NCBI GenBank assembly: GCA_027422505.1
Contig: JAPQWV010001380.1
Span: 28,207-92,206 of the forward strand
DNA: 64,000 bases
Source: Craterostigma plantagineum
Taxonomy: Eukaryota > Streptophyta > Magnoliopsida > Lamiales > Linderniaceae
Reading direction: 5' to 3'
Below the pieces are notes generated by a model. The model saw nothing but the letters and a program-made list of their open reading frames with translations, was not told the origin of the DNA and did no database searches. The first letter of the stretch is position 1. Every line of letters starts with the position of its first letter. The translations under genes and the position numbers were made by a program. Of this stretch, positions 44,908 through 56,340 are shown one piece after another.

Positions 44908-47388
44908 TGTAATACCCGTAAATTTTACGGGGTTTTGATGTAAGTAGATATGTAAATTGGAAGCTAAGAAGCCTGTTAAATAAATTCCAGCTATAAAATA
45001 CATGTATAAGTTCCTAAGATTTCAAATTAAATTTCGAAATTTATTGAGCTAGGTATAATATAGAATAAATTTAAAGTGGGCCACATTTAGATTTAAGCAT
45101 ATTTCGAAATTTAGCCCAAAATCATGGAAAGATGATATGTAATAACATTACTTAACCTCAAGGTAACTTAACGTCATTATCCTCACAAATTCCTAGGAAA
45201 GAAACCAACTCATGTATATCTAAAATGCTAATACTCTTTTGAGGGGAAATCGTGGTGGTACTGAGAATAAAAAGAAGAGAGAAGAGATACGAAAGTCACA
45301 CCTAGTGCTAAGGAAGTGTTAGCAAGCATAGCATCAAAATTCATAAGTTGAACGTAAGGTATACAGTTCTATCTATAACACTTGAATTAATTATGCTTTA
45401 TGTATTTTCGGTATTAGCAAGTTTTTCATGATACTACATGAACTAGGTAACTTTATGTATGGTTAATATCAAATCTATGAAGCTGTTGGCTTTAAAGCAT
45501 TTATAGAAAACTCAAGTTTCGATTTAGGTTAATAAGTGTTTAAAGTGATGTTCATCAGAGTGTTTTATGGATGTTTTAGGGTTTTTGAGTGAAACCACGA
45601 ATTCCAGAAGTTCTAGATATGGTGTTATATTCGAAATGAATAATAAGTTAGTGTGGTAGAAGGATTCCGAAATGTGTAATACCTAGAAATCGGGGTGTAT
45701 AACAAGGAGATTTCGATAGATACAATAGATAATGTCGAGATATATTCGAGATGAATTACAAAAGATGTCGAAAGGTGTGATGAGGATTTGAATATGTCGA
45801 GTTATATGTAAATATCGATACATGGTAAGGATGGGAAGATGTCGAACTGCTTAGTGAATAAAAGTCGAGACATATATATGTAATAAGAAACCTCGATATG
45901 TAATGACTTTCGACATTTGTTCTTTTCTTAACTAGAAGAGATCTCGACATTTTGTTAAGGTCTGGACATCTTCTATGAACCTCTTCGGCATTTATATTTG
46001 TTTTTTAGAGAGTCTCGACATTTTATAAGACTTCGATATTTAAAGGACTCGATATTTATATGTCTCGACATTTATATTGTTTAGGGTCTCGACATTTTTA
46101 AGGATTTCGACATTTCAAGTCTCGATCTTTATTTTTACAAGGAACTCGACATTTCATTTTTCTAAACCAAAGATCTCGGCAAGCTCGTAGATCTCGACAT
46201 GTGGTATTTCGACATTATGTTTCACTTAATAAATTTTCGGTATTTTAGAATTTTGCGATTTCGAAGGTTTTCAATATTTTAGGGTTTATTTATTTTAGGA
46301 TTATTATTATTTTTAGGTTTTCATAAATTTTAAAAGTTTTGATAATTTTAGCATTTTCAAAATTTATATGACTTAGTAAATTTATTGATATAATAATATT
46401 TCCAATATTCAGAGGATCGGAGCGTAGGGAATTTACCGGATTTTGTTACTAACTTTATCAGGAGGACAGGTAGGTGAATCATTCATCTACGACACGTAAA
46501 CGCTTACCTGCTATTATGTGATTACGTGACTTATGTGATTTACGTGTTTTACGTATGTTTTATGTGACGTCACGTTTCATGTGTTTCACGTATATGCATG
46601 ATATCGCACGACATGGTGAGGGATAATGACTACATTAGTAGTGACACCTTAAGACTTAAGGTGTTGATTGAGCGGGTAGAGTGTGCCGATTTTGGCAGTC
46701 AGACTCGTAGCGGAGTTGAGGTTGGACTCGCGGGGCACCTGATGGGAGACAGACGTGAGCGATCTGTCTACTCGGGCGTGAGCGACCCGAGGTGCAAACC
46801 GTCGGATGTGTTGTGTAGCGGAAGGGGCGACCTGATAGGAGGACGTTGACGTGATCGATCAGCGCACTATCGGCGTGGGCACCGCTAGTCTGGCGTTAAC
46901 GACGAAACGATATATATATTTTATTTTATTGCGCGCGAGGTGCCGAGTCCAGCCTAGGGCCCTGATATTGAGATACGATAATGTGGGAACCGAGCGTGCA
47001 TTATATCATGTTGCGAGAATTGGGAATTGGGAATGAGTGCACGCTGCACTGCATTTTATTCACCTACTGGGCAATTCGCTCAGTGTTTACGTGTTGTAGT
47101 AGTAAGTCCGACGCTGATACGCGTCGTGACTGAGGCGGCTGGTGGCGGTGCTCCACGGACTTTTGAGGGCGGGGCGGTACATGGATGAAGACCTGTGGAG
47201 CGGCTTTAGGACTTTTGTTTCTTTTGACATTTTTGGGGCTTCGGCCCGTGTACAGAAATAACGATGTAGACGGATGTTTATAATGTTGTATATTATTTTA
47301 GGAAAAAGTTTTTAATTAGACGGGCCTTCCGCGGCGTACGTTGCGGAAATCCGCCACTAATTCTAGTTAGAAAAGTAGGGTCGCTACT
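44908..47388 (+). repeat. Element 2 left LTR
   Basis: 2481 bp, TGTAATACCC to TCGCTACT. The 3' half (from about 46500) is closely similar to the LTR of element 1; the 5' half is mostly different apart from the CGACATTT array. The end is CT, not the usual CA; the position is fixed by the two-base gap to the primer-binding site and by the target duplication at the other side. Confidence 0.94.
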
Positions 47389-47390
47389 GG

Positions 47391-47402
47391 TGGTATCAGA
47401 GC
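47391..47402 (+). other. Primer-binding site, element 2
   Basis: TGGTATCAGAGC, complementary to initiator methionine tRNA, two bases after the LTR. Confidence 0.95.
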
Positions 47403-47546
47403 TTCGGCTCTAGGTTCTGAAGACTGTTCATGTACCGCCGCTCAAAAGCCTGGAGAACCAGCCTGGCCTATAAGTTCAATATTTGATTTCATTATTACGT
47501 GTTATTTGATATGTGCTCTATGTGAATAATTGTAGAAATAGAAAAA

Positions 47547-48600
47547 ATGCCGACGTCGAGATGTAGGCAGTTCTAGCCGTAGGGCGGGGTCTGAATCCCC
47601 ACCAAATGACGACCGCTCTACTATACATCAATTGAGTCGGATCAAATCAATGACATGATCCATCACCGGAGCTCGTCGGAACATTCCCCGCAGCCTGATC
47701 GAGTGGAACTAATCGGGGAACGATTTCGAAAGCTAAACCCCCCAATATTTACTGAAGCTACCAATCCTGCGGTGGCTGAAGATTGGATAGGCACTATAGA
47801 GGACATGTTCATCTATAGTCGAGTGCCTGACAACGAAAAAGTCATTTGTGCCGTTTCTCTTTTCCGAGAGAATGCGCGCTATTGGTGGAACACCGTAAAG
47901 GTGTTGGAGAGTCCAGTGACTATGACTTGGGAAAGGTTTATGGATCTCTTCTTCAATAAATACTTTACGGCGCACGATCAAGAACAAAGAATGTACGAGT
48001 TCATGAGCTTAAAGCAAGGGAGCATGCCAGTGGCGGAGTACATCCGCCGATTTGAAGAATTATCTCGATTTGCTCCCAGTTAGTAGCGACTAATTCGTTG
48101 AAAGTGACTAGGTTCATCAAGGGACTTAAACCCGAAATCTATCGGGATTTAAGTATTGCGGGTGCACGACAACTAGAGTTTATGCAAGTAACTGAACGTG
48201 CCTTAATTGCGGAACAAGCAGAGTCGGTGGTAGTGGAAGCACAGGAAGCGAAAAGGAGGAGAGAGGCCCAACAAGGAAGCGGAGGAGATAAGAAACGCCA
48301 GTTTTTCGGCAAGGGTCCTAATACCCAATGGAACCGTCAGGGCCAACAAAACTGGCGACCGAGACCAATACAGGGACCGATCAATATCTCCAATCGACCT
48401 CAAAATGTTGCGCCCCAGTGTCGACAATGCGGGCGTTACCATTTCGGGGCCTGTTTTGGAACAAGGCAGATGCCGCAATATTTCCGATGCGGAAAATCGG
48501 TCATTTTGCTAGAGCTTGTACGGAGAATTTACCCCTAGTGCGGAACTCGGCCCAACCGCCGATGCGACCTCCACCTGTTCCCGCGAGAGTTTTTACTTTG
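47547..48600 (+). pseudogene. Element 2 gag
   Basis: An ATG at 47547 matches the gag start of element 1, but stops follow within about ten codons. The gag domain reads well at 47655-48083 (WIGTIEDMFIYSRVP, ARYWWNTVKVL, EYIRRFEELSRFA), shifts frame near 48078 where element 1 has two more bases, and continues at 48098-48538. The zinc knuckle (YFRCGK... then KIGHFARAC) is split by a frameshift near 48495. At least three lesions make it non-functional. Confidence 0.92.
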
Positions 48601-49000
48601 ACAAATGAGGAGGCCGAGGCGAATCCTTCTGTCGTGACGGGTACGTTAACTATCTATAACGTGCCCACTTCTGTGCTTATTGATTCTGGAGCCACACATT
48701 CATTTGTGTCGGCTAAGTACGTGGCGAAGGTAGGAATATCTCCTACCTCATCTGAATGCAACTATGTAGTTACTCTACCACACGGGCATCCGACGCATAC
48801 CAACCAAGTACTGAAAGGATGCGTCGTAGTTATTGAGGGTAGGAACTTGAGTGCCGACCTGATTGTAATCCCGATGAACGACTACGATGTCATCTTCGGA
48901 ATGGATTGGCTTTCAAGATATGGAGCCATCATAGATTGCAACAAGAAGGTCGTTAAATTTCAACTGCCCGAAGAAGAGGTGTTCACTTTTTCGGGAAAAA
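48598..49000 (+). pseudogene. Element 2 aspartic protease
   Basis: Follows gag in the frame that ends at 49206. The active site is LIDSGATHSFVSAKYV at about 48675-48720, and the C-terminal motif MNDYDVIFGMDWLSRYGA (about 48874-48927) is the conserved 'YDVI.GMDWL' block of plant Ty3/gypsy proteases. This domain itself has no visible break. It would cut the Gag-Pol polyprotein in the particle. Confidence 0.92.
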
Positions 49001-49119
49001 CTACTTTGAATCATATTCCTCAAATCTCGGCATTGAAGGCTCAACGACTATTGAGATCTGGTTGTGAGTCTTATCTAGTATATGCGGTACGGGCGGAGGA
49101 CTTACCTCAGCCGGAACTA

Positions 49120-49900
49120 AAGGACGTACCTGTAGTCAACAAATACCCTGATGTATTTCCCGATGATCTCCCGGGGTTACCCCTGATCGAGAAATACAGT
49201 TCATAATAGATCTGATTCTGGGGTCCGCCCCAATCTCTAAAGCTCCTTATCGACTAGCGCCGAACGAACTGAAAGAATTGAAAGACCAGCTAGAGGACTT
49301 GTTGCAGAAGGGGTTTATTCAGCCCAGCTTTTCACCGTGGGGAGCACCAGTCCTATTCGTGCGAAAGAAAGACGGGTCGATGCGACTGTGTATCGACTAT
49401 CGGGAATTAAACAAGATCACGATCAAGAATAAATACCGTTACCAAGGATCGATGGTCTATTCGACCAACTACAGGGTGCGACGGTATTCTCAATAATCGA
49501 TCTCCGTTCGGGATACCATCAGTTAAAAATCAGGGAGACAGATGTTCCAAAAACGGCGTTCATTACGAGGTACGGCCATTACGAGTTTTTGGTCATGCCC
49601 TTCGGACTGACTAATGCCCCTGCTGCTTTTATGGATCTTATGAACCGAGTCTTTAAAGACTATCTCGACCGCTTCGTAATCGTCTTTATTGACGACATTC
49701 TGATCTATTCTAAGACGAAAGAAGAACACGAGAGTCACTTACGAATCGTCTTAGGAACCTTGCATGAGAAACAGCTCTACGCCAAATTCAAGAAATGTGA
49801 ATTTTGGCTTGAGCAAGTAGCCTTCTTGGGACACTTGATTTCCGGGAGTGAATCTCCGTGGACCCGAGTAAGATTGAGGCCGTGAACAATTGGCCACGAC
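49120..49900 (+). pseudogene. Element 2 reverse transcriptase
   Basis: Conserved blocks in order: [17 protein letters not shown], frameshift near 49195, then [21 protein letters not shown] and CIDYRELN (to about 49415), frameshift near 49435, then [29 protein letters not shown] and the catalytic box FIDD at 49685-49696, followed by [18 protein letters not shown] further shift near 49850 leads to the connection domain ([24 protein letters not shown]). Three frameshifts exclude a working enzyme, but the motifs are those of an RNA-dependent DNA polymerase of the Ty3/gypsy type. Confidence 0.95.
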
Positions 49901-50079
49901 CAACTACTCCGACCGAAGTCCGAAGTTTTCTAGGACTTGCGGGATATTACCGTAAGTTCATAGCTGACTTCTCTAGCATTGCCTCGACTCTGACAAACTT
50001 GACCAGAAAAAAATGTACCCTTCCAGTGGACAGACGCATGTGAGCAGAGTTTACAAGAACTAAAGAAACGACTTACTAT

Positions 50080-50500
50080 AGCTCCTGTTCTAACTATACC
50101 CTCGGGAACTGGAGGATTCTCAGTCTATAGTGATGCCTCGAAAAATGGACTGGGATGCGTGCTGATGCAAAATGGGAAGGTGATCGCTTATGCTTCACGG
50201 CAACTAAAAGAATACGAAAAGAACTACCCAACCCACGACTTAGAACTTGCAGCAGTCGTCTTTGCTTTAAAGATTTGGAGACACTACCTTTACGGAGAAT
50301 GGTGCGAAATCTTTACAGATCATAAGAGTCTGAAGTATTTCTTCACCCAGAAGGAACTGAATATGCGACAGCGAAGATGGCTGGAGCTCGTCAAGGACTA
50401 CGATTGCGTTATCAATTATCATCCGGGCAAAGCGAACGTAGTCGCAGACGCGCTTAGTCGAAAGGCGATGAATACGGAACTACACAGGCTTGGAGTGGAA
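50080..50500 (+). pseudogene. Element 2 RNase H
   Basis: Read in the frame ending at 50806, after a frameshift near 50030. Motifs: [18 protein letters not shown] (first catalytic Asp), [19 protein letters not shown] (Glu) and [12 protein letters not shown] (second Asp), then [16 protein letters not shown] and the classic end [15 protein letters not shown]. This domain has no internal break. In a live element it would degrade the RNA strand of the RNA-DNA hybrid. Confidence 0.94.
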
Positions 50501-50679
50501 ATAGTCGATTTGGGCGAAGTCGAAACGAAACTAGCAGCGCTGACTCTTCAGCCGACGTTGCTAGAACGAATTCAAACAGCACAAGAAGAAGATGAATTCT
50601 ACCTAAAGGCGAAGGATACACTACCTGAAGACTCCGAAATCCGGGCAGACGGAACCTTGTTATACAAGAATCGACTATA

Positions 50680-51400
50680 CGTGCCCAACGACGAGGAATT
50701 ACGACGAGCGATAATGACAGAGGCACACGCAACAACGTACTTAGTACACCGGGCGCGACAAAGATGTACCAAGATTTACGAGTCATATATTGGTGGCCGG
50801 GAATGAAGAAGGATATCGCCACGTTCGTGAGTAGATGTATGACGTGCCAGCTGATCAAAGCGGAACACCAGCGACCAGCTGGAACTCTGCAGCCTTTACC
50901 GATTCCTGAATGGAAATGGGACCATATCACCATGGACTTCGTCGTTGGTTTACCAAAGACGACGAAGGGCCATGACGCTATCTGGGTGGTAGTAGACCGC
51001 CTGACGAAATCAGCCCATTTCCTTCCAATCAGTTCTACTTTTTCCATGGAACGCTACGCTGAATTGTACATTCAGGAAATTGTTCGACTCCATGGAATCC
51101 CAATCTCCATCGTCTCGGATCGAGATTCGAGATTTTTATCCAACTTTTGGCAGAGTTTACAGAAAGCGATGGGTACTAAGCTCTCGTTCAGTACTGCATA
51201 TCATCCCCAGACTGAGTAAGTACTTGCCGCTGATCGAATTTTCTTTACAACAATAGCTTCTATGCCACGATCGGGATGGCACCGTACGAGGCATTGTACG
51301 GGCGCAAGTGTCGATCCCTTGTTCATTGGACGAAATAGGCGAACGAGCTGTATTAGGACCCGATATGATTCGAGAAACAACCTAAGCAGTGACCAAAATC
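50680..51400 (+). pseudogene. Element 2 integrase
   Basis: The zinc-binding region is split by a frameshift near 50770 ([13 protein letters not shown]; then [19 protein letters not shown]). The catalytic core shows the first Asp in TMDFVVGLP and the second in IVSDRDSRF (about 51112). The core runs to STAYHPQTE and then meets a stop at 51218; the next readable block (YLPLIEF, MAPYEALYGRK, in a shifted frame) lies well beyond it in the family, so a piece of about 25 codons is missing. The third catalytic residue, the Glu expected 35 residues after the second Asp, falls in that gap. This integrase is dead. Confidence 0.92.
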
Positions 51401-51907
51401 CGAGAAAGAATGCGAACGGCTCAAAGTCGACAGAAGAGTTATGCAGATCATCGCCGACGACCCTTGGAGTTCGCAGAAGACGATCAAGTATTTCTAAAGA
51501 TTTCCCCAATGAAAGGAGTAAAGCGTTTTGGAAAGAAGGGCAAGCTAAGTCCCAGATACATAGGCCCCTTCAAGATAGTCAAACGAGTCGGCGAGGTTGC
51601 GTATCAGTTAGACTTACCGACTTCCCTATCACAAGTTCACGACGTATTTCACGTATCGACGTTACGAAAATACGTTGCGGACCCGAGTCATGTGATTCAG
51701 AACGAGCTTCTTTATCAACAGCTCAAGCCTGACTTGAGTTATGAAGAGAAGCCCGTAGAAATTTGGATGTGCGAGTCGAAACGACTACGGAATAAGACTA
51801 TTCCGTTAGTTAAAGTTTTGTGGCGGAATCAATCCATTGAGGAAGCCACTTGGGAGCGTGAGGATGATATGAAAATTCGTTATCCCGAGTTATTCCAGTC
51901 GGCGTAA
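51389..51907 (+). pseudogene. Element 2 integrase C-terminal region with chromodomain
   Basis: An open frame of 172 codons. It starts within the integrase C-terminal region (AQSRQKSYADHRRRPLEF, then DQVFLKISPMKGVKRFGKKG and LSPRYIGPFKI, a GPF/Y-type module) and ends with VLWRNQSIEEATWEREDDM and YPELFQSA, the chromodomain tail of plant chromoviruses. Chromodomains guide integration towards particular chromatin. The stop at 51905-51907 lies 33 bp before the right LTR. The ATG at the frame start is internal to the polyprotein and is not a real start. Confidence 0.92.
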
Positions 51908-51928
51908 TTTCGGGGACGAAATTCTTTT

Positions 51929-51940
51929 AAGGGGGGACGA
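51929..51940 (+). other. Polypurine tract, element 2
   Basis: AAGGGGGGACGA directly before the right LTR, preceded by the same GGGGACGAAATTCTTTT as in element 1. Confidence 0.9.
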
Positions 51941-54426
51941 TGTAATACCCGTAAATTTTACGGGGTTTTGATGTAAGTAGATATGTAAATTGGAAGCTAA
52001 GAAGCCTGTTAAATAAATTCCAGCTATAAAATACATGTATAAATTCCTAAGATTTCAAATTAAGTTTCGAAATTTATTGAGCTAGGTATAATATAGAATA
52101 AGTTTAAAGTGGGCCACATTTAGATTTAAGCATATTTCGAAATTTAGCCCAAAATCATGGAAAGATGATATGTAATAACATTACTTAACCTCAAGGTAAC
52201 TTAACGTCATTATCCTCACAAATTCCTAGGAAAGAAACCAACTCATGTATATCTAAAATGCTAATACTCTTTTGAGGGGAAATCGGGGTAGTACTGAGAA
52301 TAAAAAGAAGAAGAGAAGAGATACGAAAGTCACACCTAGTGCTAAGGAAGTGTTAGCAAGCATAGCATCAAAATTCATAAGTTGAACGTAGGTATACAGT
52401 TCTATCTATAACACTTGAATTAATTATGCTTTATGTATTTTCGGTATTAGCAAGTTTTTCATGATACTACATGAACTAGGTAACTTTAATGTATGGTTAA
52501 TATCAAATCTATGAAGCTATTGGCTTTAAAGCATTTATAGAAAACTCAAGTTTCGATTTAGGTTAATAAGTGTTTAAAGTGATGTTCATCAGAGTGTTTT
52601 ATGGATGTTTTAGGGTTTTTGAGTGAAACCACGAATTCCAGAAGTTCTAGATATGGTGTTATATTCGAAATGAATAATAAGTTAGTGTGGTAGAAGGATT
52701 CCGAAATGTGTAATACCTAGAAATCGGGGTGTATAACAAGGAGATTTCGATAGATACAATAGATAATGTCGAGATATATTCGAGATGAATTACAAAAGAT
52801 GTCGAAAGGTGTGATGAGGATTTGAATATGTCGAGTTATATGTAAATATCGATACATGATAAGGATGGGAAGATGTCGAACTGCTTAGTGAATAAAAGTC
52901 GAGACATATATATGTAATAAGAAACCTCGATATGTGATGACTTTCGACATTTGTTCTTTTCTTAACTAGAAGAGATCTCGACATTTTGTTAAGGTCTCGA
53001 CATCTTCTATGAACCTCTTCGACATTTATATTTGTTTTTTAGAGAGTCTCGACATTTTATAAGACTTCGATATTTAAAGGACTCGATATTTATATGTCTC
53101 GACATTTATATTGTTTAGGGTCTCGACATTTTTAAGGATTTCGACATTTCAAGTCTCGATCTTTATTTTTACAAGGAACTCGACATTTCATTTTTCTAAA
53201 CCAAAGATCTCGGCAAGCTCGTAGATCTCGACATGTGGTATTTCGACATTATGTTTCACTTAATAAATTTTCGGTATTTTAGAATTTTGCGATTTCGAAG
53301 GTTTTCAATATTTTAGGGTTTATTTATTTTAGGATTATTATTATTTTTAGGTTTTCATAAATTTTAAAAGTTTTGATAATTTTAGCATTTTCAAAATTTA
53401 TATGACTTAGTAAATTTATTGATATAATAATATTTCCAATATTCAGAGGATCGGAGCGTAGGGAATTTACCGGATTTTGTTACTAACTTTATCAGGAGGA
53501 CAGGTAGGTGAATCATTCATCTACGACACGTAAACGCTTACCTGCTATTATGTGATTACGTGACTTATGTGATTTACGTGTTTTACGTATGTTTTATGTG
53601 ACGTCACGTTTCATGTGTTTCACGTATATGCATGATATCGCACGACATGGTGAGGGATAATGACTACATTAGTAGTGACACCTTAAGACTTAAGGTGTTG
53701 ATTGAGCGGGTAGAGTGTGCCGATTTTGGCAGTCAGACTCGTAGCGGAGTTGAGGTTGGACTCGCGGGGCACCTGACGGGAGACAGACGTGAGCGATCTG
53801 TCTACTCGGGCGTGAGCGACCCGAGGTGCAAACCGTCGGATGTGTTGTGTAGCGGAAGGGGTGACCTGATAGGAGGACGTTGACGTGATCGATCAGCGCA
53901 CTATCGGCGTGGGCACCGCTAGTCTGGCGTTAACGACCAGACGATATATATATTTTATTTTATTGCGCGCGAGGTGCCGAGTCCAGCCTAGGGCCCTGAT
54001 ATTGAGATACGATAGAAATGTGGGAACCGAGCGTGCATTATATCATGTTGCGAGAATTGGGAATTGGGAATGAGTGCACGCTGCATTGCATTTTATTCAC
54101 CTACTGGGCAATTCGCTCAGTGTTTACGTGTTGTAGGTACTAAGTCCGACGCTGATACGCGTCGTGACTGAGGCGGCTGGTGGCGGTGCTCCACGGACTT
54201 TTGAGGGCGGGGCGGTACATGGATGAAGACCTGTGGAGCGGCTTTAGGACTTTTGTTTCTTTTGACATTTTTGGGGCTTCGGCCCGTGTACAGAAATAAC
54301 GATGTAGACGGATGTTTATAATGTTGTATATTATTTTAGGAAAAAGTTTTTAATTAGACGGGCCTTCCGCGGCGTACGTTGCGGAAATCCGCCACTAATT
54401 CTAGTTAGAAAAGTAGGGTCGCTACT
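51941..54426 (+). repeat. Element 2 right LTR
   Basis: 2486 bp. Differs from the left LTR at about 18 scattered bases and a few short indels. Its third stem-loop (53922-53942) keeps perfect arms GTCTGG/CCAGAC, which the left copy has lost. Confidence 0.95.
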
Positions 54427-54431
54427 GAGGT
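54427..54431. repeat. Target-site duplication, right copy (GAGGT)
   Basis: Exact match to 44903-44907. Confidence 0.94.
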
Positions 54432-55060
54432 GGAAGGCAGACAGCCTATAATGCATTACCTGAAGGAGAGCTACCAGCACTAATAGCTAGAGGACCTAGA
54501 ACTCCAGAACTAGAGTCAGTGATTGCGCCATAACAGAGTGCTAGAGGGCCGGAGAGATATTGATTAATGATATTCATAGCGATTGCGATTGCACTTACGC
54601 TTGCTGCCAGCCTTGAAGTGGATCTCCTATCTATATTCGACAGCTTGAAGAGGGCTTATTTCTAAATCCTTGCTACGCTCCATAGATGTTCGTACGATTC
54701 TTGTGGATCTTGGGTGTGTTTGAATTCAGCCACTCGTTAGGTCTTCACTGAAGGATTGTCAGCGCCTCTACCATACCCTTAGAAAGTAACAACGGATGAC
54801 TCCCATTACTAAATGGAATAATTTTTCAAACTAGATGATAGTTCTTCCCTGGTTGAACCCCAAAATGGGTTCTAATTTACTAAATCACATCTTTATGTTT
54901 TCGGATATCACATGTAGAGCTTTTTGGGGGAGAATCACTCGGCGCGGGGCCTCCCGTGTGAGGTCAGGTGATGGTCAACAACTAAGGCAGGAAAATGCTG
55001 AGAAGCGGCTAACGATGCAAGAGCTCTTTTCCCTTTATACGCTCTAAAAATCAAAAAGGG
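54432..55060. other. Last stretch of mitochondrial-type DNA
   Basis: Composition resembles the DNA at 37-41 kb. One open frame at 54835-55047 (70 codons, ending LTMQELFSLYTL) is not recognised. Texture changes to AT-rich nuclear-type repeats at about 55060. Confidence 0.4.
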
Positions 55061-56340
55061 TATGTCGGGTTTTGGACCCTACACAGACTCCGTCAACGAT
55101 CTCATTTAGTCGCCTGTTTTCAGTAGCACAAACATTTTTCATAAACGTCTTAATACGACTCCATAAACGACCTCATTCAGTCAACTGTTTTTCAGCCGGG
55201 CAAGTATATGTCAATAATGTACTTTTAAATGGCGAAGTGTATTACAGGGGCTCATTCATTAATACATTTAATGCAATTATAATAATGTTATTAAAACAAC
55301 ATTACCATAATATGAAATGATTTATTGTCAGAAGGACAAACAAAACCTTTGGACTACAAAATATATATAAGAATAATATGAAGCGATTTATTGCCAGGAC
55401 AAACAAAACCTTTGAACTACAAAAACATTTTCAACAGTACTGTATTCTCATCAATTTTCAAGCCCTATCCCTATAATGATGACAATGAAAAGCCAAATCT
55501 TTCAAGTACAATAGGATAATATCCAGATGATGTAGTTGGAACTGGTATAAAACAGACCGTCATTAGACGGTCATTCAGTCGCCTGTTTCAGATGTGGAAA
55601 TATTATTGTCAATAGCGTAAGTTTATACGACCTAGCGTACCGCAGTTGCTCATTCATTAACGTGTTTAAAGTCCAGTATGTATGAGACTCATTAAGTTAA
55701 CCTCTGAACTACAAAATCCTTCAGACGTTCACTTAATGAAATCGTAGTAACTTTAACAAACGACGCGATTATAGCATTGTTGTTAAATAAACAACACGCA
55801 TCATTAAACAACCCGTCATACCTATTAAATGACCTTTTATCAATATAATGATAATACGAAATGTATAGCACAACATCTGAACTACAAAATCCTCTGATAG
55901 GTCGTTTCGAGTATGTATGACACCCTATTTAAGAAACAACGATCTCACTCATTAACACGTTTAAGATCGAGCATGTATGAGCCCCTATTTAAGAGACAAT
56001 ACGACCTCATTCAGTCGCGTGGCTAAAGTCGTGCAAAAACTTTCAATAGTGAAATTTTTATGACGCAATGGATTGCAGTCGCTTATTCATTAATACGTTT
56101 AATGCAATTACAGTAAATTAACCCTTGAACAACAAAATCCTTCGAATGTTCATTTAATGGAATTATATCAACTTTGACAAAACAAAACGACAGAATTATA
56201 TCATTGTTGTTAAATAAACACATGTATCATTAAACAACACGTGCTACCTATTAAATGACATTTTATCAATATCATGATAATACGAAACGTATAGCAAAAC
56301 CCACGAACTATAAAATCATCTGAAACGTCGTTAGAGATGA
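55061..56340. repeat. AT-rich degenerate tandem repeat, type A
   Basis: Three diverged copies of a unit of about 400-440 bp. Markers recur in order: CTCATTCAGTC (55167, 55570, 56008), TCATTCATTAA(T/C)(A/G)C(A/G)TTTAA, GAACTACAAAATCCT and, in the last two copies, TTGTTGTTAAATAAACA followed by CCTATTAAATGAC. No protein coding is apparent. Confidence 0.75.

Larger units (their letters stand above)
44908..54426 (+). mobile_element. Element 2: decayed full-length Tekay/Del-like chromovirus
   Basis: 9519 bp with LTRs of 2481 and 2486 bp, primer-binding site, 4.55 kb of internal DNA, polypurine tract and GAGGT on both sides. The internal order gag, protease, reverse transcriptase, RNase H, integrase, chromodomain defines a Ty3/gypsy chromovirus; long LTRs and a C-terminal chromodomain fit the Tekay/Del lineage. 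About seven frameshifts or deletions make every protein non-functional. By eye the LTRs differ at roughly 18 positions plus a few short length changes, so it is clearly older than element 1. It gives the template by which the scraps in element 1 are recognised. Confidence 0.96.
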
